Source: Solwaraspora sp. WMMA2065 (GTDB lineage Bacteria; Actinomycetota; Actinomycetes; Mycobacteriales; Micromonosporaceae). Taken from it: a stretch of 64,000 bases of DNA. The notes beneath the pieces are model-generated. The model did no database searches. It was not told the origin of the DNA and was given only the letters and a program-made list of their open reading frames with translations. Below, one piece after another: positions 42,656-54,783 of this stretch. The position numbers were made by a program, and so were the translations under genes. Position 1 is the first letter of the stretch. Every line of letters begins with the position of its first letter. The stretch is taken from positions 3,472,001-3,536,000 of the forward strand of contig NZ_CP128361.1 in assembly GCF_030345075.1 (NCBI RefSeq). Direction: 5' to 3'.

Positions 42656-44548
42656 GTGACCGTCACGCAGACCGCCGAACCCCCCGTCGCCGACCGCCGG
42701 TTGCCCCGGCTCCGCCTGCTCTGGTCGTTCGCCCGGCCGCACCGCCGCGCGCTGGGCCTCGGCCTGTGCCTCGCCCTGGTCGGCTCCGCCGCCGGCCTCG
42801 CTACGCCCATGGTCACCAAATGGGTGCTGGACACCCTGACCGGGGCGGCGTCGCTGCGCGGCCCGGTGCTCGCGCTGCTCGGTCTGCTCGTCCTGGGTGT
42901 CGTGATCTGGCTGTGGCAGTGGATCCTGCTCGGCACCGTCGGTGAACGGGTGATCCTCGACGCCCGCCAGTCGATGGTGCGCCGACTGTTCCGGGCCACC
43001 GTGCCGGCCGTCACCGCCCGGCCCACCGGCGAGTTCGTCACCCGGGTCACCTCGGACACGGTGCTGCTGCGCGAAGCCGCCTCGTCGAGCGTGATCGGCC
43101 TGATCAACGGCTCGGTGAGGATGGTCGGCACTCTGGTGCTGATGGCAGTGCTCGACCTGGTGCTGCTCGGCGCCACCGTCGCCTCGGTGGCCGGGATGAC
43201 CGTCCTGTTCAGCCTGTTGCTGCCGGGCATCGCCAAGGCACGCGAACGCGCCCAGGAGCACGTCGGCAAGTTGGGTGCGGCGCTGGAGGGCACGTTACGG
43301 GCGATCCGCACGGTCAAGGTGAGCCGGGCCGAGCAGCGCCAGTCGGAGCGGATCGTCGGCGAGGCCCGCGAGTCGGCCCGGCAGAGCATCGCGGCCATCC
43401 GCCGCGAAGCCCTCGCCTGGACAGTCGCCTGGGCCGGCATCCAGTTGGCAATCATCACGATCCTCGGTCTCGGCGCCTGGCGGGTCGGCACCGGCGCGCT
43501 GCCGGTCTCCAGCCTGATCGCGTTCCTGCTGTACGCGTTCGGGCTGATGGAGCCGGTCACCACGCTGAGCCGGCACCTCACCGCGCTGCAGTCCGGGATC
43601 GCCGCGGCCGGTCGAATCCGGCAGGTCGAGGCGATGCCGGCCGAGGCCGACCCGGCCGTTACCCCGGCACCGGGGACAAGCCCGCAGCCGGCTGCCCGCC
43701 GGGCGGGTCGGGCGACCGACGACACCGACCGGCCGGTACTGGAACTGCGGCAGGTCACCGCCGGCTACGGACCCGACCTACCGGCCGCGGTACGCGACAT
43801 CGATCTCGCCGTGCCACGCCGTGGGCACCTGGCCATCGTCGGCCCCTCCGGCGCCGGCAAGACCACCCTTTTCTCGCTGATCCTGCGGTTTCTCGCACCG
43901 CAGCAGGGCGAGCTGCTGCTCGACGGTCGACCGTACCCGTCGCTGGGCCACGAGCAGGTCCGGAGCCGGTTGGCGTACGTCGAGCAGGACACCCCGGTGA
44001 TCCCCGGCACCATCCGGGAAAACCTGCTGTTCACCCATCCGGACGCCACCGACGGGGAGATCCACCGCGCGCTGCACGCGGTCCGGCTGACCGAGAAGAT
44101 CGACTCGCTCGGCGACGGGCTGGACACCCTGCTCACTCCGTCGTCGATGTCCGGCGGGCAGCGGCAGCGGATCGCGCTGGCCCGGGCGATCCTGCGGCGG
44201 CCGGACGTCCTGCTGCTCGACGAGGCGACGGCCCAGGTCGACGGACTCACCGAGGCGGCCATCCACGACTGCATCCGGGAGCAGGCCGGCAACGGCGCGG
44301 TGGTCACCATCGCGCACCGGCTCTCCACCGTCATCGACGCCGACACCATCGTGGTGATGGACAGCGGGCGGATCCGGGCGTACGGCGACCACGAGACGCT
44401 GTCGGCCACCGACGAGCTGTACCGCGACCTGGTGGAGGCGCTGCGGATCGCCCAGGCCGGCGGAGCGGCGAACGGTGACCGCGTCGGCGGGTCTGCGGAC
44501 GGTGACCGCGCCGGCACCGGGGAGCTGGTGCCGAGCGACGTGGGCTGA
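42656..44548 (+). CDS. ABC exporter, fused permease and ATPase
   Basis: From GTG 42656 the protein is 630 residues: a six-helix exporter permease (about 25-320) and an ATPase (about 360-590) with GPSGAGKTTLFSLIL, YVEQDTPVIPGTIRENLLF, SMSGGQRQRIALARAIL and LLLDEATAQVD. It is a half-transporter that should dimerise to export a lipid, peptide or drug. A TTA codon lies at 43295-43297. It starts 4 bases after the membrane-protein gene stop, so the three may share a transcript. A role in exporting the PKS product is possible. Confidence 0.92.
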   Translation: MTVTQTAEPPVADRRLPRLRLLWSFARPHRRALGLGLCLALVGSAAGLATPMVTKWVLDTLTGAASLRGPVLALLGLLVLGVVIWLWQWILLGTVGERVILDARQSMVRRLFRATVPAVTARPTGEFVTRVTSDTVLLREAASSSVIGLINGSVRMVGTLVLMAVLDLVLLGATVASVAGMTVLFSLLLPGIAKARERAQEHVGKLGAALEGTLRAIRTVKVSRAEQRQSERIVGEARESARQSIAAIRREALAWTVAWAGIQLAIITILGLGAWRVGTGALPVSSLIAFLLYAFGLMEPVTTLSRHLTALQSGIAAAGRIRQVEAMPAEADPAVTPAPGTSPQPAARRAGRATDDTDRPVLELRQVTAGYGPDLPAAVRDIDLAVPRRGHLAIVGPSGAGKTTLFSLILRFLAPQQGELLLDGRPYPSLGHEQVRSRLAYVEQDTPVIPGTIRENLLFTHPDATDGEIHRALHAVRLTEKIDSLGDGLDTLLTPSSMSGGQRQRIALARAILRRPDVLLLDEATAQVDGLTEAAIHDCIREQAGNGAVVTIAHRLSTVIDADTIVVMDSGRIRAYGDHETLSATDELYRDLVEALRIAQAGGAANGDRVGGSADGDRAGTGELVPSDVG

Positions 44549-44656
44549 CCCGACGCCGAAAGCGACCGACGACGCCGGCGGGGGGGCACGGCGGGCTGCT
44601 CCGTTTCATGCGCACCGCCGGGGGTACCTCGTCGGCCGGGAACGGAGGTTGCCACG

Positions 44657-45307
44657 ATGGCGGATCGGCAGGTACGCGCGGTCGACGCGCTGCTCGACCG
44701 GCAGGGCCGGACGTTCAGCGTCGAGGCGGGTATCGCCCTGGCCGACCGGCCGGCCCCGCTGTACCAGCTGCTGGTGCTGGCCACCCTGCTCAGCGCCCGG
44801 ATCTCGGCCGGGGTCGCGGTCGCCGGCGCTCGGGAACTGTTCGCGGCCGGCTACCGCACACCGGCGGCGATGTGCGCGGCCGGTTGGCAGGACCGCGTCG
44901 ACGCGCTCGGCCGGGGCCACTACCGGCGGTACGACGAACGGACCGCCACGATGCTCGGCGACGGAGCCGAACTGTGCCACCAGCGGTGGGGCGGTGACCT
45001 GCGGCGGCTGCACGCTGAGGGCGGTGACGATCCGGCCGTGCTGCGCCGGTTGCTGACCATGTTCCCCGGCATCGGCCCGACCGGAGCGGACATTTTCCTG
45101 CGCGAGGCGCAGGCGGTCTGGCCCGGACTACGTCCGTACCTGGACAAGCGGGTGGTGACCGGGGCCCGCAAGCTGGATCTACCGACCTCACCGCGGCGGC
45201 TGGCCGCCCTGGTGGGTGAGCGCGACCTGCCCCGGTTCGCCGCTGCCCTGGTCCGGGTCTCGCTCGGCGGTGACGCCGGACGGGTCAGCGGGCCGGGCGA
45301 GGGCTGA
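44657..45307 (+). CDS. HhH-GPD-type DNA glycosylase/endonuclease-like protein
   Basis: The 216-residue protein has an endonuclease III-like fold: YQLLVLATLLSARISAGVAV near the N-terminus, the helix-hairpin-helix (LTMFPGIGPTGADIFLREAQ) and the following LRPYLDKRVVTG segment. In active family members an Asp follows the hairpin; DKRV is close. No iron-sulfur Cys cluster is present. ATG 44657 is preceded by GGAACGGAGG. It overlaps the convergent SARP gene by 23 bases. Confidence 0.8.
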   Translation: MADRQVRAVDALLDRQGRTFSVEAGIALADRPAPLYQLLVLATLLSARISAGVAVAGARELFAAGYRTPAAMCAAGWQDRVDALGRGHYRRYDERTATMLGDGAELCHQRWGGDLRRLHAEGGDDPAVLRRLLTMFPGIGPTGADIFLREAQAVWPGLRPYLDKRVVTGARKLDLPTSPRRLAALVGERDLPRFAAALVRVSLGGDAGRVSGPGEG

Positions 45308-46091
45308 CCGGGCCGGACGCCGACTCACCCGGCCGACGCCGGTCGAGTGTGCGCCGGGCCGGCGCGTCCCGGATCGGGGTGAGGATGTCGCCGATCAGCG
45401 CGGCCATCGCCGGGGACGGTTCCAGCTGCAGCTCCCGCAGGGCCAGATCGCGGTACGCGTAGAAGGCGTGCAGCGCCTCGTAGGCGTTGCCCTCGGCGAG
45501 ATGGATCTGCACGATCAGCCGGTGTGGGGTCTCCCGCAACGGTTCGGCACCGACCGCTTCCAGTGCGGCCTGCAGCGCCTCGTCGTGCCGACCGGCGTCC
45601 AGATGGGAGCGGGCGATGTGCTCGAGCAGGTGCAGCCGCAGCTGCCGCAGCCGTTCCCGTTCCAGCAGCACCCAGTCGTCGTACCAGCCGGGCAGCAGGT
45701 CGTGCCGGGCGGCGGTGAGCACCGCGTCGGCCAGTCGCGGATCCCCACCGTCGCGCACCCGCGCGGCGGTCCGGACCAGGTCGTCGACGTCGACCTGGAC
45801 CCGATGGTCGAGCCGGACGGTGTCGCCGGCGGTCCGCAGCGGGCAGTTCGGCTCCTGACGCAGCCGCCACAGTGCGGTACGCAGCGAGGACAGTGCGCGG
45901 TCCTCGGCGGCTTCCGGCCAGAGCAGACCGGCCAGGTGGGCACGGGTGGCGCCGGGTCGCAGCCCGATCACCGCGACGATCCGCTGCAGTCCACGGGGGA
46001 TCAACACGGTCTCGTGCTGGTGGAGCAGACGGAAGCCGCCGAGCAGCAGCAGCCGGACTGATGCCCCCGCGTTGCCTGCCTCTGACGTCAC
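45285..46091 (-). CDS. SARP-type transcriptional regulator (BTAD domain)
   Basis: The 268-residue protein has the N-terminal OmpR-like winged helix of SARPs ([50 protein letters not shown]) and the BTAD helices ([60 protein letters not shown]). SARPs activate antibiotic and pigment gene clusters by binding direct heptamer repeats. GTG 46091 has AGGAGG at good spacing. It is the likely pathway activator of the PKS genes. Confidence 0.92.
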   Translation of the reverse strand: MTSEAGNAGASVRLLLLGGFRLLHQHETVLIPRGLQRIVAVIGLRPGATRAHLAGLLWPEAAEDRALSSLRTALWRLRQEPNCPLRTAGDTVRLDHRVQVDVDDLVRTAARVRDGGDPRLADAVLTAARHDLLPGWYDDWVLLERERLRQLRLHLLEHIARSHLDAGRHDEALQAALEAVGAEPLRETPHRLIVQIHLAEGNAYEALHAFYAYRDLALRELQLEPSPAMAALIGDILTPIRDAPARRTLDRRRPGESASGPVSPRPAR

Positions 46092-46157
46092 GGCCGAACC
46101 TCCTGCACACGTCAGTCACCGGTCGCCGCCCTTGCATCACGTCATCGCGTCACGAAG

Positions 46158-46195
46158 ATTATCAATCATGGTTACTCTCAGTCAACATTCAGTCG
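46158..46195 (-). promoter_or_regulatory. SARP promoter with 11-base-spaced heptamer repeats
   Basis: On the minus strand TTGACT (46185-46180) and GATAAT (46163-46158) are 16 bases apart, a good sigma70-type promoter for the SARP gene. On the plus strand TCAGTCA (46178-46184), four bases, and TCAGTCG (46189-46195) form heptamer direct repeats with 11-base spacing, the layout of SARP boxes, overlapping the -35. The rest of 46092-46428 has no gene and must also contain the cyclase promoter. Confidence 0.6.
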
Positions 46196-46428
46196 ACTAC
46201 CCGATTCGCTTGACCCACCGACCCCATCCCATCTGACCTGGCATTTTGCAACCCCGATGGCAGCTGGAGCGATACCGACGCACATCGAGAGCGATCACGC
46301 ACTGTACTCACAGGCCGTGACCTCGGCGTCACCAGTGAACGGTGCCCCGGACGGCACGGACAACGCGCCGGTGACGCCGACGGCGGCAAGGTTGGCCAGG
46401 ACCGGGCCCGACACCGCTGGGAGGAACC

Positions 46429-46764
46429 ATGGATCGCTCGCTGATCATCGCCAAGGTGGTCCCCGACGCGGAGCAGCAGGTCGCGGAGATCTTCGCCGAA
46501 TCGGACCTGACCGACCTGCCCCACCTGGCCGGGGTACGGCACCGGTCGCTCTACCGGCTGCACGACCTGTACGTGCATCTGATCGAGACCGCCGAGACCG
46601 GACCGGACGCGGTGGCCGCCGCCCGGCGACACCCGGAGTTCGACGAGGTCAGCCGCCGACTCGCCAGCTACATCAGCCCGTACCTGGCGACCTGGCGGTC
46701 ACCTCGGGACGCGATGGCGCACCGGTTCTACCACTGGGACGCACCCACCGGTCGGCCCCGATGA
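46429..46764 (+). CDS. TcmI-family type II polyketide cyclase
   Basis: The 111-residue protein has the short TcmI/WhiE ORFVII pattern: [40 protein letters not shown] and the C-terminal [14 protein letters not shown]. These dimeric ferredoxin-like enzymes close a late ring of aromatic polyketides. ATG 46429 has GGGAGGAACC upstream. It opens the main operon and overlaps accDA in ATGA. Confidence 0.93.
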   Translation: MDRSLIIAKVVPDAEQQVAEIFAESDLTDLPHLAGVRHRSLYRLHDLYVHLIETAETGPDAVAAARRHPEFDEVSRRLASYISPYLATWRSPRDAMAHRFYHWDAPTGRPR

Positions 46765-48503
46765 CCGCCGTCGCGGCCCTGGGCCGCAACCGCTGGCTGC
46801 GCTGCCACGCCTGCCGCGCACTGGTCTACCGGCGACGGATGCGCCGCAACCTGGAGGTCTGCCCCGAGTGTGGAGACCACCAGCGGTTGACCGCGGCGGA
46901 ACGGATCGGACAACTGGTCGACCCGGACAGCTTCACCAGGCTCGCCGACCGCGCCGCCGAGGTGGACCCGTTGGGGTTCGTCGACTCGATGCCGTACCGG
47001 CGACGGCTGGCCGAGGCGCGGGCGGCGACCGGCATGGCGGAGGCGGTGTTGTGCGGCACCGCCCGGATCGGCGGGCATCGGGCCGTCCTGGCGGTGATGG
47101 ACTTCCGGTTCCTCGGTGGCAGCCTCGGCTGCGCCACCGGCGAGTTGATCACCCGCGCCGCCGAGGAGGCACTCGCCGCCCGGGATCCGCTGGTGCTGGT
47201 CACCGCCTCCGGCGGGGCGCGAATGCAGGAAGGCGTCCTGGCGCTGATGCAGATGGCGACGGTCAGCTGCGCGATCGCCGAACTGCGCGCCGCCGGACTG
47301 CTCACCGTCAGCGTCGTCACCGATCCGACGTACGGCGGCGTCGCCGCCTCGTTCGCCACCAACACCGACCTGGTGATCGCCGAACGCGGCGCCCGGATGG
47401 GGTTCGCCGGCCCCCGGGTGATCCGGGAGACGATCCGCCAGGCGTTGCCCCCCGGTTTCCAGACCGCGGAGTTCCTGCTCCGGCACGGCCAGGTCGACAT
47501 GGTCGTCGAACGCCACGACCTACGCCCCCGGCTGCGCGCCCTGCTCGCGCTGGCCGCGGGTGGCCGGGCCGGAGCAGGTCCGCTGGCCGAACCGACGGTG
47601 CCGGGATCCGGGCCGATTCCGCGCCCCAGGCCGACGCACCGGGCCGACGCGACGCCGACCGCCTGGCAGTCGGTGCGTACCGCCCGGGACCTGGCCCGGC
47701 CGACCACTCTGGACTATCTGCGGACGGCGTTCGACGGCTTCGTCGAGTTGCACGGCGACCGGCTCGGTGCGGACTGCCCGGCGATCGTCGCCGGACTGGC
47801 CCGGCTCGGTGACCAGCCGGTCGCCGTCATCGGGCAGCAGAAGGGCCACGACCCCCGGGAGATGCTGGCCCGCAACTTCGGCATGGCCAGCCCGGCCGGC
47901 TACCGCAAGGCGTTGCGGGTGATGGGGCTCGCCGCCCGGCTCGGACTACCGGTGGTCACCCTGATCGACACCCCGGGCGCACATCCGGGGGTCGACGCGG
48001 AGGAACAGGGCCAGGCCGCCGCGATCGCCACCTGCCTGCGCACCCTGGCCCGGCTGCCCACCCCGGTGGTCGCCGTCGTCACCGGCGAGGGCGGCAGCGG
48101 CGGAGCGCTCGCGCTGGCCGTCGCCGACCGGGTGCTGATGCTGCAGAACGCCGTCTACTCGGTGATCAGTCCCGAGGGTTGCGCCGCGATCCTGTTCCAC
48201 GACCGGGCCGCCGCACCCCGGGCCGCCGCCGCGCTCCAGCTCACCGCGCCCGACCTGGTACGCCTCGGCGTCGCCGACGGCATCGTCGGCGAACCACCGG
48301 GCGGCGCGCAGCGGGATCCGGCCGGCGCCGCCGACCGGGTACGGGCGGCGCTGACCGCCGCGCTGTCCGACCTGCTCGCCGTGCCCACCACCGACCTGCT
48401 GCGTCGACGTTCCCGCCGGTTCCGCCGGTACGGGGCAGGCACCGTCGATGCCGCCGTACCGCAGCCCGACACCGACCGGACGATCCAGGTGATGCCGCGA
48501 TGA
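46761..48503 (+). CDS. accDA: Acetyl-CoA carboxylase carboxyltransferase, fused beta-alpha subunits
   Basis: The 580-residue protein joins AccD (zinc finger with Cys15, 18, 34, 37; [10 protein letters not shown]; oxyanion segments near [12 protein letters not shown]) to AccA ([72 protein letters not shown]). It transfers CO2 from carboxybiotin to acetyl-CoA. The fusion and placement inside the PKS operon suggest a dedicated malonyl-CoA supply. Overlaps cyclase and biotin-carrier genes by 4 bases. Confidence 0.93.
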   Translation: MTAVAALGRNRWLRCHACRALVYRRRMRRNLEVCPECGDHQRLTAAERIGQLVDPDSFTRLADRAAEVDPLGFVDSMPYRRRLAEARAATGMAEAVLCGTARIGGHRAVLAVMDFRFLGGSLGCATGELITRAAEEALAARDPLVLVTASGGARMQEGVLALMQMATVSCAIAELRAAGLLTVSVVTDPTYGGVAASFATNTDLVIAERGARMGFAGPRVIRETIRQALPPGFQTAEFLLRHGQVDMVVERHDLRPRLRALLALAAGGRAGAGPLAEPTVPGSGPIPRPRPTHRADATPTAWQSVRTARDLARPTTLDYLRTAFDGFVELHGDRLGADCPAIVAGLARLGDQPVAVIGQQKGHDPREMLARNFGMASPAGYRKALRVMGLAARLGLPVVTLIDTPGAHPGVDAEEQGQAAAIATCLRTLARLPTPVVAVVTGEGGSGGALALAVADRVLMLQNAVYSVISPEGCAAILFHDRAAAPRAAAALQLTAPDLVRLGVADGIVGEPPGGAQRDPAGAADRVRAALTAALSDLLAVPTTDLLRRRSRRFRRYGAGTVDAAVPQPDTDRTIQVMPR

Positions 48504-49000
48504 CCACTGCCGCCGCCAACGGAACACCGGCCGGGCCGGAGCCGGCCGGCCAGCTGCGCCGGCTCGCCGAGCAGACCCGGACGCTGGTCGGTGAACTCAC
48601 CGGTCCGCTGCGCCGGGTCCAGGTCCGGCACGGCGACACGGTGATCGAGATCGAGTGGCACGACCGGACGACGTCGGTCGCGGCCACGCCGTCGCCCCCG
48701 GCCGACGCGTCGGCGACCGGACCGACCGCACCGGCGGCGGACCAGGCCGCGCCAGCGGCCGGGCACCGGATCGGATCACCGATCGTCGGCACGTTCTACC
48801 GGGCCGCGGAGCCCGGCGGAACGCCGTTCGTCGAGGTCGGCGACTCGATCGAGCCGGGTCAGGTGATCGGGATCGTCGAGGCGATGAAGCTGATGAACGA
48901 GATCACCACCGACCGGCCAGGTGTGGTCGTGGAGATCCTGGCCGGCGACGGCGATCCGGTCGAGTTCGACCAGCCGCTGATCACCGTGGCACCGGGCTGA
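48500..49000 (+). CDS. accB: Biotin carboxyl carrier protein
   Basis: The 166-residue protein has an Ala/Pro-rich linker (about 58-88) and a biotinyl domain (about 90-166) with the target Lys130 in EAMKLMNE. Length is usual for AccB. ATG 48500 overlaps the accDA stop in ATGA. Confidence 0.95.
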   Translation: MTTAAANGTPAGPEPAGQLRRLAEQTRTLVGELTGPLRRVQVRHGDTVIEIEWHDRTTSVAATPSPPADASATGPTAPAADQAAPAAGHRIGSPIVGTFYRAAEPGGTPFVEVGDSIEPGQVIGIVEAMKLMNEITTDRPGVVVEILAGDGDPVEFDQPLITVAPG

Positions 49001-49013
49001 GGAGGCGGTGACC

Positions 49014-50384
49014 GTGTTCGAGAAGATCCTGATCGCCAACCGGGGAGAGATCGCGCTGCGGGTCGCCCGGGCCTGCCGGGAACTTGGCGTACGGACCGTC
49101 GCGGTGCACTCCACCGCGGACCGCGACTCGGCGGTGGTCCGGTTCGCCGACGAGGCGGTACAGATCGGCCCGCCGCCGAGCCGGGCCAGCTACCTCAACG
49201 CGGCGGCGATCGTCGAAGCGGCCCGGCGCACCGGTGCCCAGGCCGTCCACCCCGGATACGGCTTCCTCTCCGAGGACGTCGACTTCGCCGAAATCTGCGC
49301 GGAGAACAGCCTGGTCTTCATCGGGCCGCCGCCGCAGGTCATGCAGGCCCTCGGGGACAAAGCCAAGGCCCGGGACGTGTTCGGGGCGGCCGGCCTGCCG
49401 CTGCCGCCGGGCAGCCGGGAGCCGGTGCCCAGCAGTGCCCACGCCGCCGCAGTCGCCGCCGAAACCGGCTATCCGGTCATCATCAAGGCGGCGGCCGGCG
49501 GCGGTGGGCGGGGAATGACAGTGGTCACCGACGAAGCGGACCTGGCACCGGCGTACCACCGGACCCGGCAGACCGCCCGGGCGGTCTTCGGCGACGACCG
49601 GGTCTACCTGGAACGGTTCCTCACCCAGGCCCGGCACGTCGAGGTGCAGGTGCTCTGCGACGGCCACGGCAACGGGGTGCACCTGGGCACCCGGGACTGC
49701 TCGGTGCAGCGGCGGCATCAGAAGCTGATCGAGGAGGGTCCGGCACCGACGCTGCCGGCAGCAATGCTCGACGAGATGGCCGCAGCGGCGCTGCGCGGCG
49801 CGCTCGCGGTCGGCTACGTCGGCGCCGGCACCTTCGAGTTCCTGGTCGACGAGCACGACCAGTTCCACTTCATCGAGATGAACTGCCGGATCCAGGTGGA
49901 GCACCCGGTCACCGAAATGATCACCGGGGTGGACCTGGTGCAGGAACAGATCCACATCGCCTGCGGTACGCCGCTGCGGCTGCGCCAGCCGGACATCCGG
50001 CCCCGGGGCGTCGCGGTCGAATGCCGGGTCAACGCCGAGGACCCGCAGCGCGGGTTCACCCCGACCCCCGGCCGGCTGGACCGCTTCGAGATCCCCGGCG
50101 GCCCGTTCACCCGGGTCGACACCCACGGTCACACCGGGTACGTCGTCGGACCGCACTACGACCCGCTGCTGGCCAAGGTGGTGGTCTGGGCACCGGACCG
50201 GGAACTGGCGCTCAACCGGATGGAACGCGCGCTGAGCGAGTTCGAGGTACGCGGGCCCGGCGTCCACACCACCATCCCGTTCCTGCGCCGGGTGCTGGAC
50301 GACGCCATGTTCCGCAAAGGACGGCTCTCGACCGGCCTGGTCGGCCGGCTGCTCGACGAGCCGTCGCAGATCCGTACGGCCTGA
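49014..50384 (+). CDS. accC: Biotin carboxylase
   Basis: The 456-residue enzyme begins MFEKILIANRGEIALRVARA. It has the ATP-grasp Gly loop (KAAAGGGGRGM), HVEVQVLCDGHGN and the catalytic EMNCRIQVEHPVTEMITGVD. GTG 49014 is preferred over GTG 49008 because GGAGG is then 8 bases upstream and the N-terminus matches the family. It carboxylates biotin on AccB. Confidence 0.96.
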   Translation: MFEKILIANRGEIALRVARACRELGVRTVAVHSTADRDSAVVRFADEAVQIGPPPSRASYLNAAAIVEAARRTGAQAVHPGYGFLSEDVDFAEICAENSLVFIGPPPQVMQALGDKAKARDVFGAAGLPLPPGSREPVPSSAHAAAVAAETGYPVIIKAAAGGGGRGMTVVTDEADLAPAYHRTRQTARAVFGDDRVYLERFLTQARHVEVQVLCDGHGNGVHLGTRDCSVQRRHQKLIEEGPAPTLPAAMLDEMAAAALRGALAVGYVGAGTFEFLVDEHDQFHFIEMNCRIQVEHPVTEMITGVDLVQEQIHIACGTPLRLRQPDIRPRGVAVECRVNAEDPQRGFTPTPGRLDRFEIPGGPFTRVDTHGHTGYVVGPHYDPLLAKVVVWAPDRELALNRMERALSEFEVRGPGVHTTIPFLRRVLDDAMFRKGRLSTGLVGRLLDEPSQIRTA

Positions 50385-51696
<1,312 letters not shown>

Positions 51697-51700
<4 letters not shown>

Positions 51701-52980
51701 CCGCGGCCGGGTCGCCCCGGCGTACCGTCGTCACCGGGGTCGGGGTGGTCGCCCCCGGCGGCACCACCCGGGAGGCGTTCTGGGCGACGATCACCGCCGG
51801 GCGTACCGCGACCCGCCGGATCACCGTCTTCGACCCGTCCCCGTTCCGGTCCCAGATCGCCGCCGAATGCGACTTCGACCCGGCGGACGCCGGGCTCGGC
51901 CCGCGCGAGCGGCGACGGGCCGACCGGTACGTCCAGTTCGCCCTCGCCTGCTCGATCGAGGCGGTCGCCGACGCCGGGCTGAGCCTCGACGACGCCGGCC
52001 GGCAGCGGGCCGGGGTGGCGCTCGGCTCGGCGGTCGGCGGCACTGTGGCATTGGAACAGGAGTACGTGGTGGCCAGTGACGCGGGCAGCCACTGGCTGGT
52101 CGACCCGGACTGCACCATGCCGTACCTCTATCAGGCGCTGGTGCCCAGCAGCCTGGCCGCCGACGTGGCCTGCCGGCACGGGCTGCACGGGCCGGCGCAG
52201 GTGATCTCCACCGGCTGCACCTCCGGCATCGACGCGATCGGCTACGCCCACCAGTTGATCGTCGACGGGGACGCGGACGTGATGCTCGCCGGCGCCGCCG
52301 ACTCGCCGATCTCCCCGGTCACCGTCGCGTCGTTCGACGCGATCGGGGCGACCAGCCCGGACAACGACGACCCGGCGCACGCCAGCCGGCCGTTCGACAA
52401 CGACCGGCACGGATTCGTACTCGCCGAAGGGGCCGCCGTGCTGATGCTGGAGGAGCTGGACCACGCGCGGCGGCGCGGCGCGCGGATCTACTGCGAGATC
52501 GGCGGATACGCCACCCGCAGCAACGGCTACCACATGACCGGGCTGCGCCCGGACGGCGCGGAGATGGCACTGGCCATCGTGGACGCAATGAACCAGGCCC
52601 GGCTCAACCCGGACGACGTGTCGTACGTCAGCGCACACGGCTCCGGCACCCGGCAGAACGACCGGCACGAGACAGCCGCGTTCAAACGGGCGCTCGGGGA
52701 CGCGGCGTACCGGGTGCCGGTCAGTTCGATCAAGTCGATGATCGGGCATTCGCTCGGCGCGATCGGCTCGATCGAGATGGCGGCCTGCGCGCTGGCCATG
52801 GCACACGGGGTGGTCCCGCCGACCGCGAACTGGCGCACCCGCGACCCGGAATGCGACCTGGACTACGTCCCGAACACCGCCCGTGAGCTACCGGTCGACG
52901 TCGCGTTGTCGGTCGGCAGCGGATTCGGCGGATTCCAGTCGGCGATGGTCTTCGCCCGACCGGACAGGACAGTACGGTGA
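51697..52980 (+). CDS. Type II PKS ketosynthase alpha
   Basis: The 427-residue KS-alpha has the catalytic Cys174 ([13 protein letters not shown]), His314 ([11 protein letters not shown]) and His351 ([12 protein letters not shown]). It forms the chain-elongating heterodimer with KS-beta. GTGA overlaps with the cupin and KS-beta genes keep the pair in stoichiometry. Confidence 0.96.
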
Positions 52981-54266
52981 GCGCCGACGGCCCCCCGGCC
53001 GCGCTGCCCGGTCAGCGGGCCGCGGTGCCCGGGCGGCGGGCGGTGGTCACCGGGATCGGCGTGGTGGCGCCGACCGGGCTGGGTGCCGACGCGCACTGGA
53101 AGGCGACCCTGGCCGGGCAGGTCCGCACCGGGCGGATCACCCTGTTCGACCCGGCGCCGTACCCGGTCACCCTGGCCGGCGAGGTGGCCGACTTCGACGC
53201 GCTACAGTGGACCGACAACCGGCGGGCGGTGCAGACCGACCGGTGGACCCATCTCGGTTTCGCCGGCACCCGGCTGGCGCTGGCTGACGCCGGGCTGCCG
53301 GACACCGCCGACGACCCCGACCGGTACGCGGTGGCGCTGGCCAGCTCGTCCGGGGGCAACCTGTTCGGCCAGCGGGAGCTGCAGCGGCTGTGGAGCCGGC
53401 CCGGCCGTACCGTCGGGGCGTACCAGTCGATTGCCTGGTTCTACGCCGCCAGTGTCGGCCAGCTCTCCATCGCCCACCAGTTCAAGGGCGCCTGCGGGGT
53501 GCTGGTCGCCGAGGCGGCCGGTGGGCTGGACAGCCTGGCGCACGCCGCCCGGACCATCCGCCGGGGCGCCGACGTGGTGCTGGCCGGTGCCACCGAATGC
53601 GCGCTGAGCCCGTACGCGCTGGCCTGCCAGCTGCGGAGCGGGCTGCTCAGCACCGGCACCGACCCGGAGTCGGCGTACCTGCCGTTCGACGTCGACGCCG
53701 CCGGCTACCTGCCGGGTGAGGGCGGCGCGGTGCTGGTCGTCGAGGAGCTGGGGCACGCGTTGGCCCGGGGCGCCCCGGTGATCTACGGCGAGGTCGCCGG
53801 CTGGGGTGCCAGCCACGACGCCCGGCACACCGACCGGCACACCGGCGGGGACGCCGACCAGTACGCCCGGGCGATGCGCCGGGCGCTGGCGACCGCCGGG
53901 GTGGCTCCGGCGCAGGTGGACGTCTGCCTGCCGGACGCGCTCGGCGTACCGCGTTTCGATTGGGCCGAGGCGCGGGCGGTGCGGGCGGTCTTCGGCCCGG
54001 CGGCGCCGCCGGTGACCACGCCGAAGCCGTTGACCGGGCGGGCACACCAGGGCAGTGCGGCGCTGGATGTGGCGACGGCGCTGTTGGCGCTGCGGCACCG
54101 GCTGCTGCCGCCGACCGCCGCACCGCGCCGCCCGGCACCCGGCTGCGACCTCGACTTCGTCCGTACGCCACGGGAGTGCGCGGGGCACGCCGCGCTGGTC
54201 GCCGCCCGTGGCTTCGACGGCTTCAACAGCGCCCTGCTGCTGCGCCGCGACCCGGACTGGGAATGA
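52977..54266 (+). CDS. Type II PKS ketosynthase beta (chain length factor), unusual active site
   Basis: The 429-residue protein aligns with KS-alpha but has Ala180 ([12 protein letters not shown]) where the ketosynthase has Cys; chain length factors normally have Gln there (AEQAGG). The histidine regions are also changed ([23 protein letters not shown]). It sets chain length with KS-alpha. The Ala suggests that the decarboxylation role assigned to the Gln is missing or is done otherwise. Confidence 0.93.
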   Translation: MSADGPPAALPGQRAAVPGRRAVVTGIGVVAPTGLGADAHWKATLAGQVRTGRITLFDPAPYPVTLAGEVADFDALQWTDNRRAVQTDRWTHLGFAGTRLALADAGLPDTADDPDRYAVALASSSGGNLFGQRELQRLWSRPGRTVGAYQSIAWFYAASVGQLSIAHQFKGACGVLVAEAAGGLDSLAHAARTIRRGADVVLAGATECALSPYALACQLRSGLLSTGTDPESAYLPFDVDAAGYLPGEGGAVLVVEELGHALARGAPVIYGEVAGWGASHDARHTDRHTGGDADQYARAMRRALATAGVAPAQVDVCLPDALGVPRFDWAEARAVRAVFGPAAPPVTTPKPLTGRAHQGSAALDVATALLALRHRLLPPTAAPRRPAPGCDLDFVRTPRECAGHAALVAARGFDGFNSALLLRRDPDWE

Positions 54267-54363
54267 TCAACTATTACCCGTGCGGCCCGCTCCCGACCGC
54301 CCTAGGAACCGTCACGGCGAACCGTCGGCCGGCAAGCGCCTCGGGGATCAGTAGTATCACTCG

Positions 54364-54783
54364 GTGCCCCTTCATGTCACCCATCGTGATCTTGTGAAGA
54401 GCTTCGTTCGGCTGCTCGAGTCCGCAGAGGTCACCGCCGGCCAGGTCTCGAATCTGCTCCAGTTCTATGCCGTGGAATGTGGACTCAAGGCCGCAGCGCT
54501 GCGGCGGAGGAACCTACAGCGGACCGATCAGTTGCCCTCGGACCTGCTCAGCCATGACCTGCGGCGGCTCGCCAAAGAGCTCCGGCTCACGCCAGCCGCG
54601 TACCAGCGGCTCGTGGACTGCAAGCGCGTCGCCGTAGCGAACGCGCCCGCCCCGCCCGTTGCGGTAGCACAGCTGCATGAGGCATGGCGATACGGCGCGG
54701 GCCTGGATGCCGGTGGCGAGCGGAGCTGTGTGGCAGGCTTGGTATCCCTTGGCCAGTGGTGTCGGAAGGAGCTGGGCCGGTGA
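54364..54783 (+). CDS. HEPN-like small protein, first gene of a two-gene module
   Basis: The 139-residue protein is all-helical with the pattern of HEPN domains: a first helix after VTHRDLVKSFVRLLESAEV, LLQFYAVECGLKAAALRR, SHDLRRLAKELRL, and the last helix LHEAWRYGAGL. HEPN proteins include RNases and toxins; the RxxxxH catalytic motif is not clear here, so it may be a structural or inactive form. The start is GTG 54364. It overlaps the 900-residue ATPase gene in GTGA. GC is lower than the PKS genes. Confidence 0.65.
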   Translation: MPLHVTHRDLVKSFVRLLESAEVTAGQVSNLLQFYAVECGLKAAALRRRNLQRTDQLPSDLLSHDLRRLAKELRLTPAAYQRLVDCKRVAVANAPAPPVAVAQLHEAWRYGAGLDAGGERSCVAGLVSLGQWCRKELGR

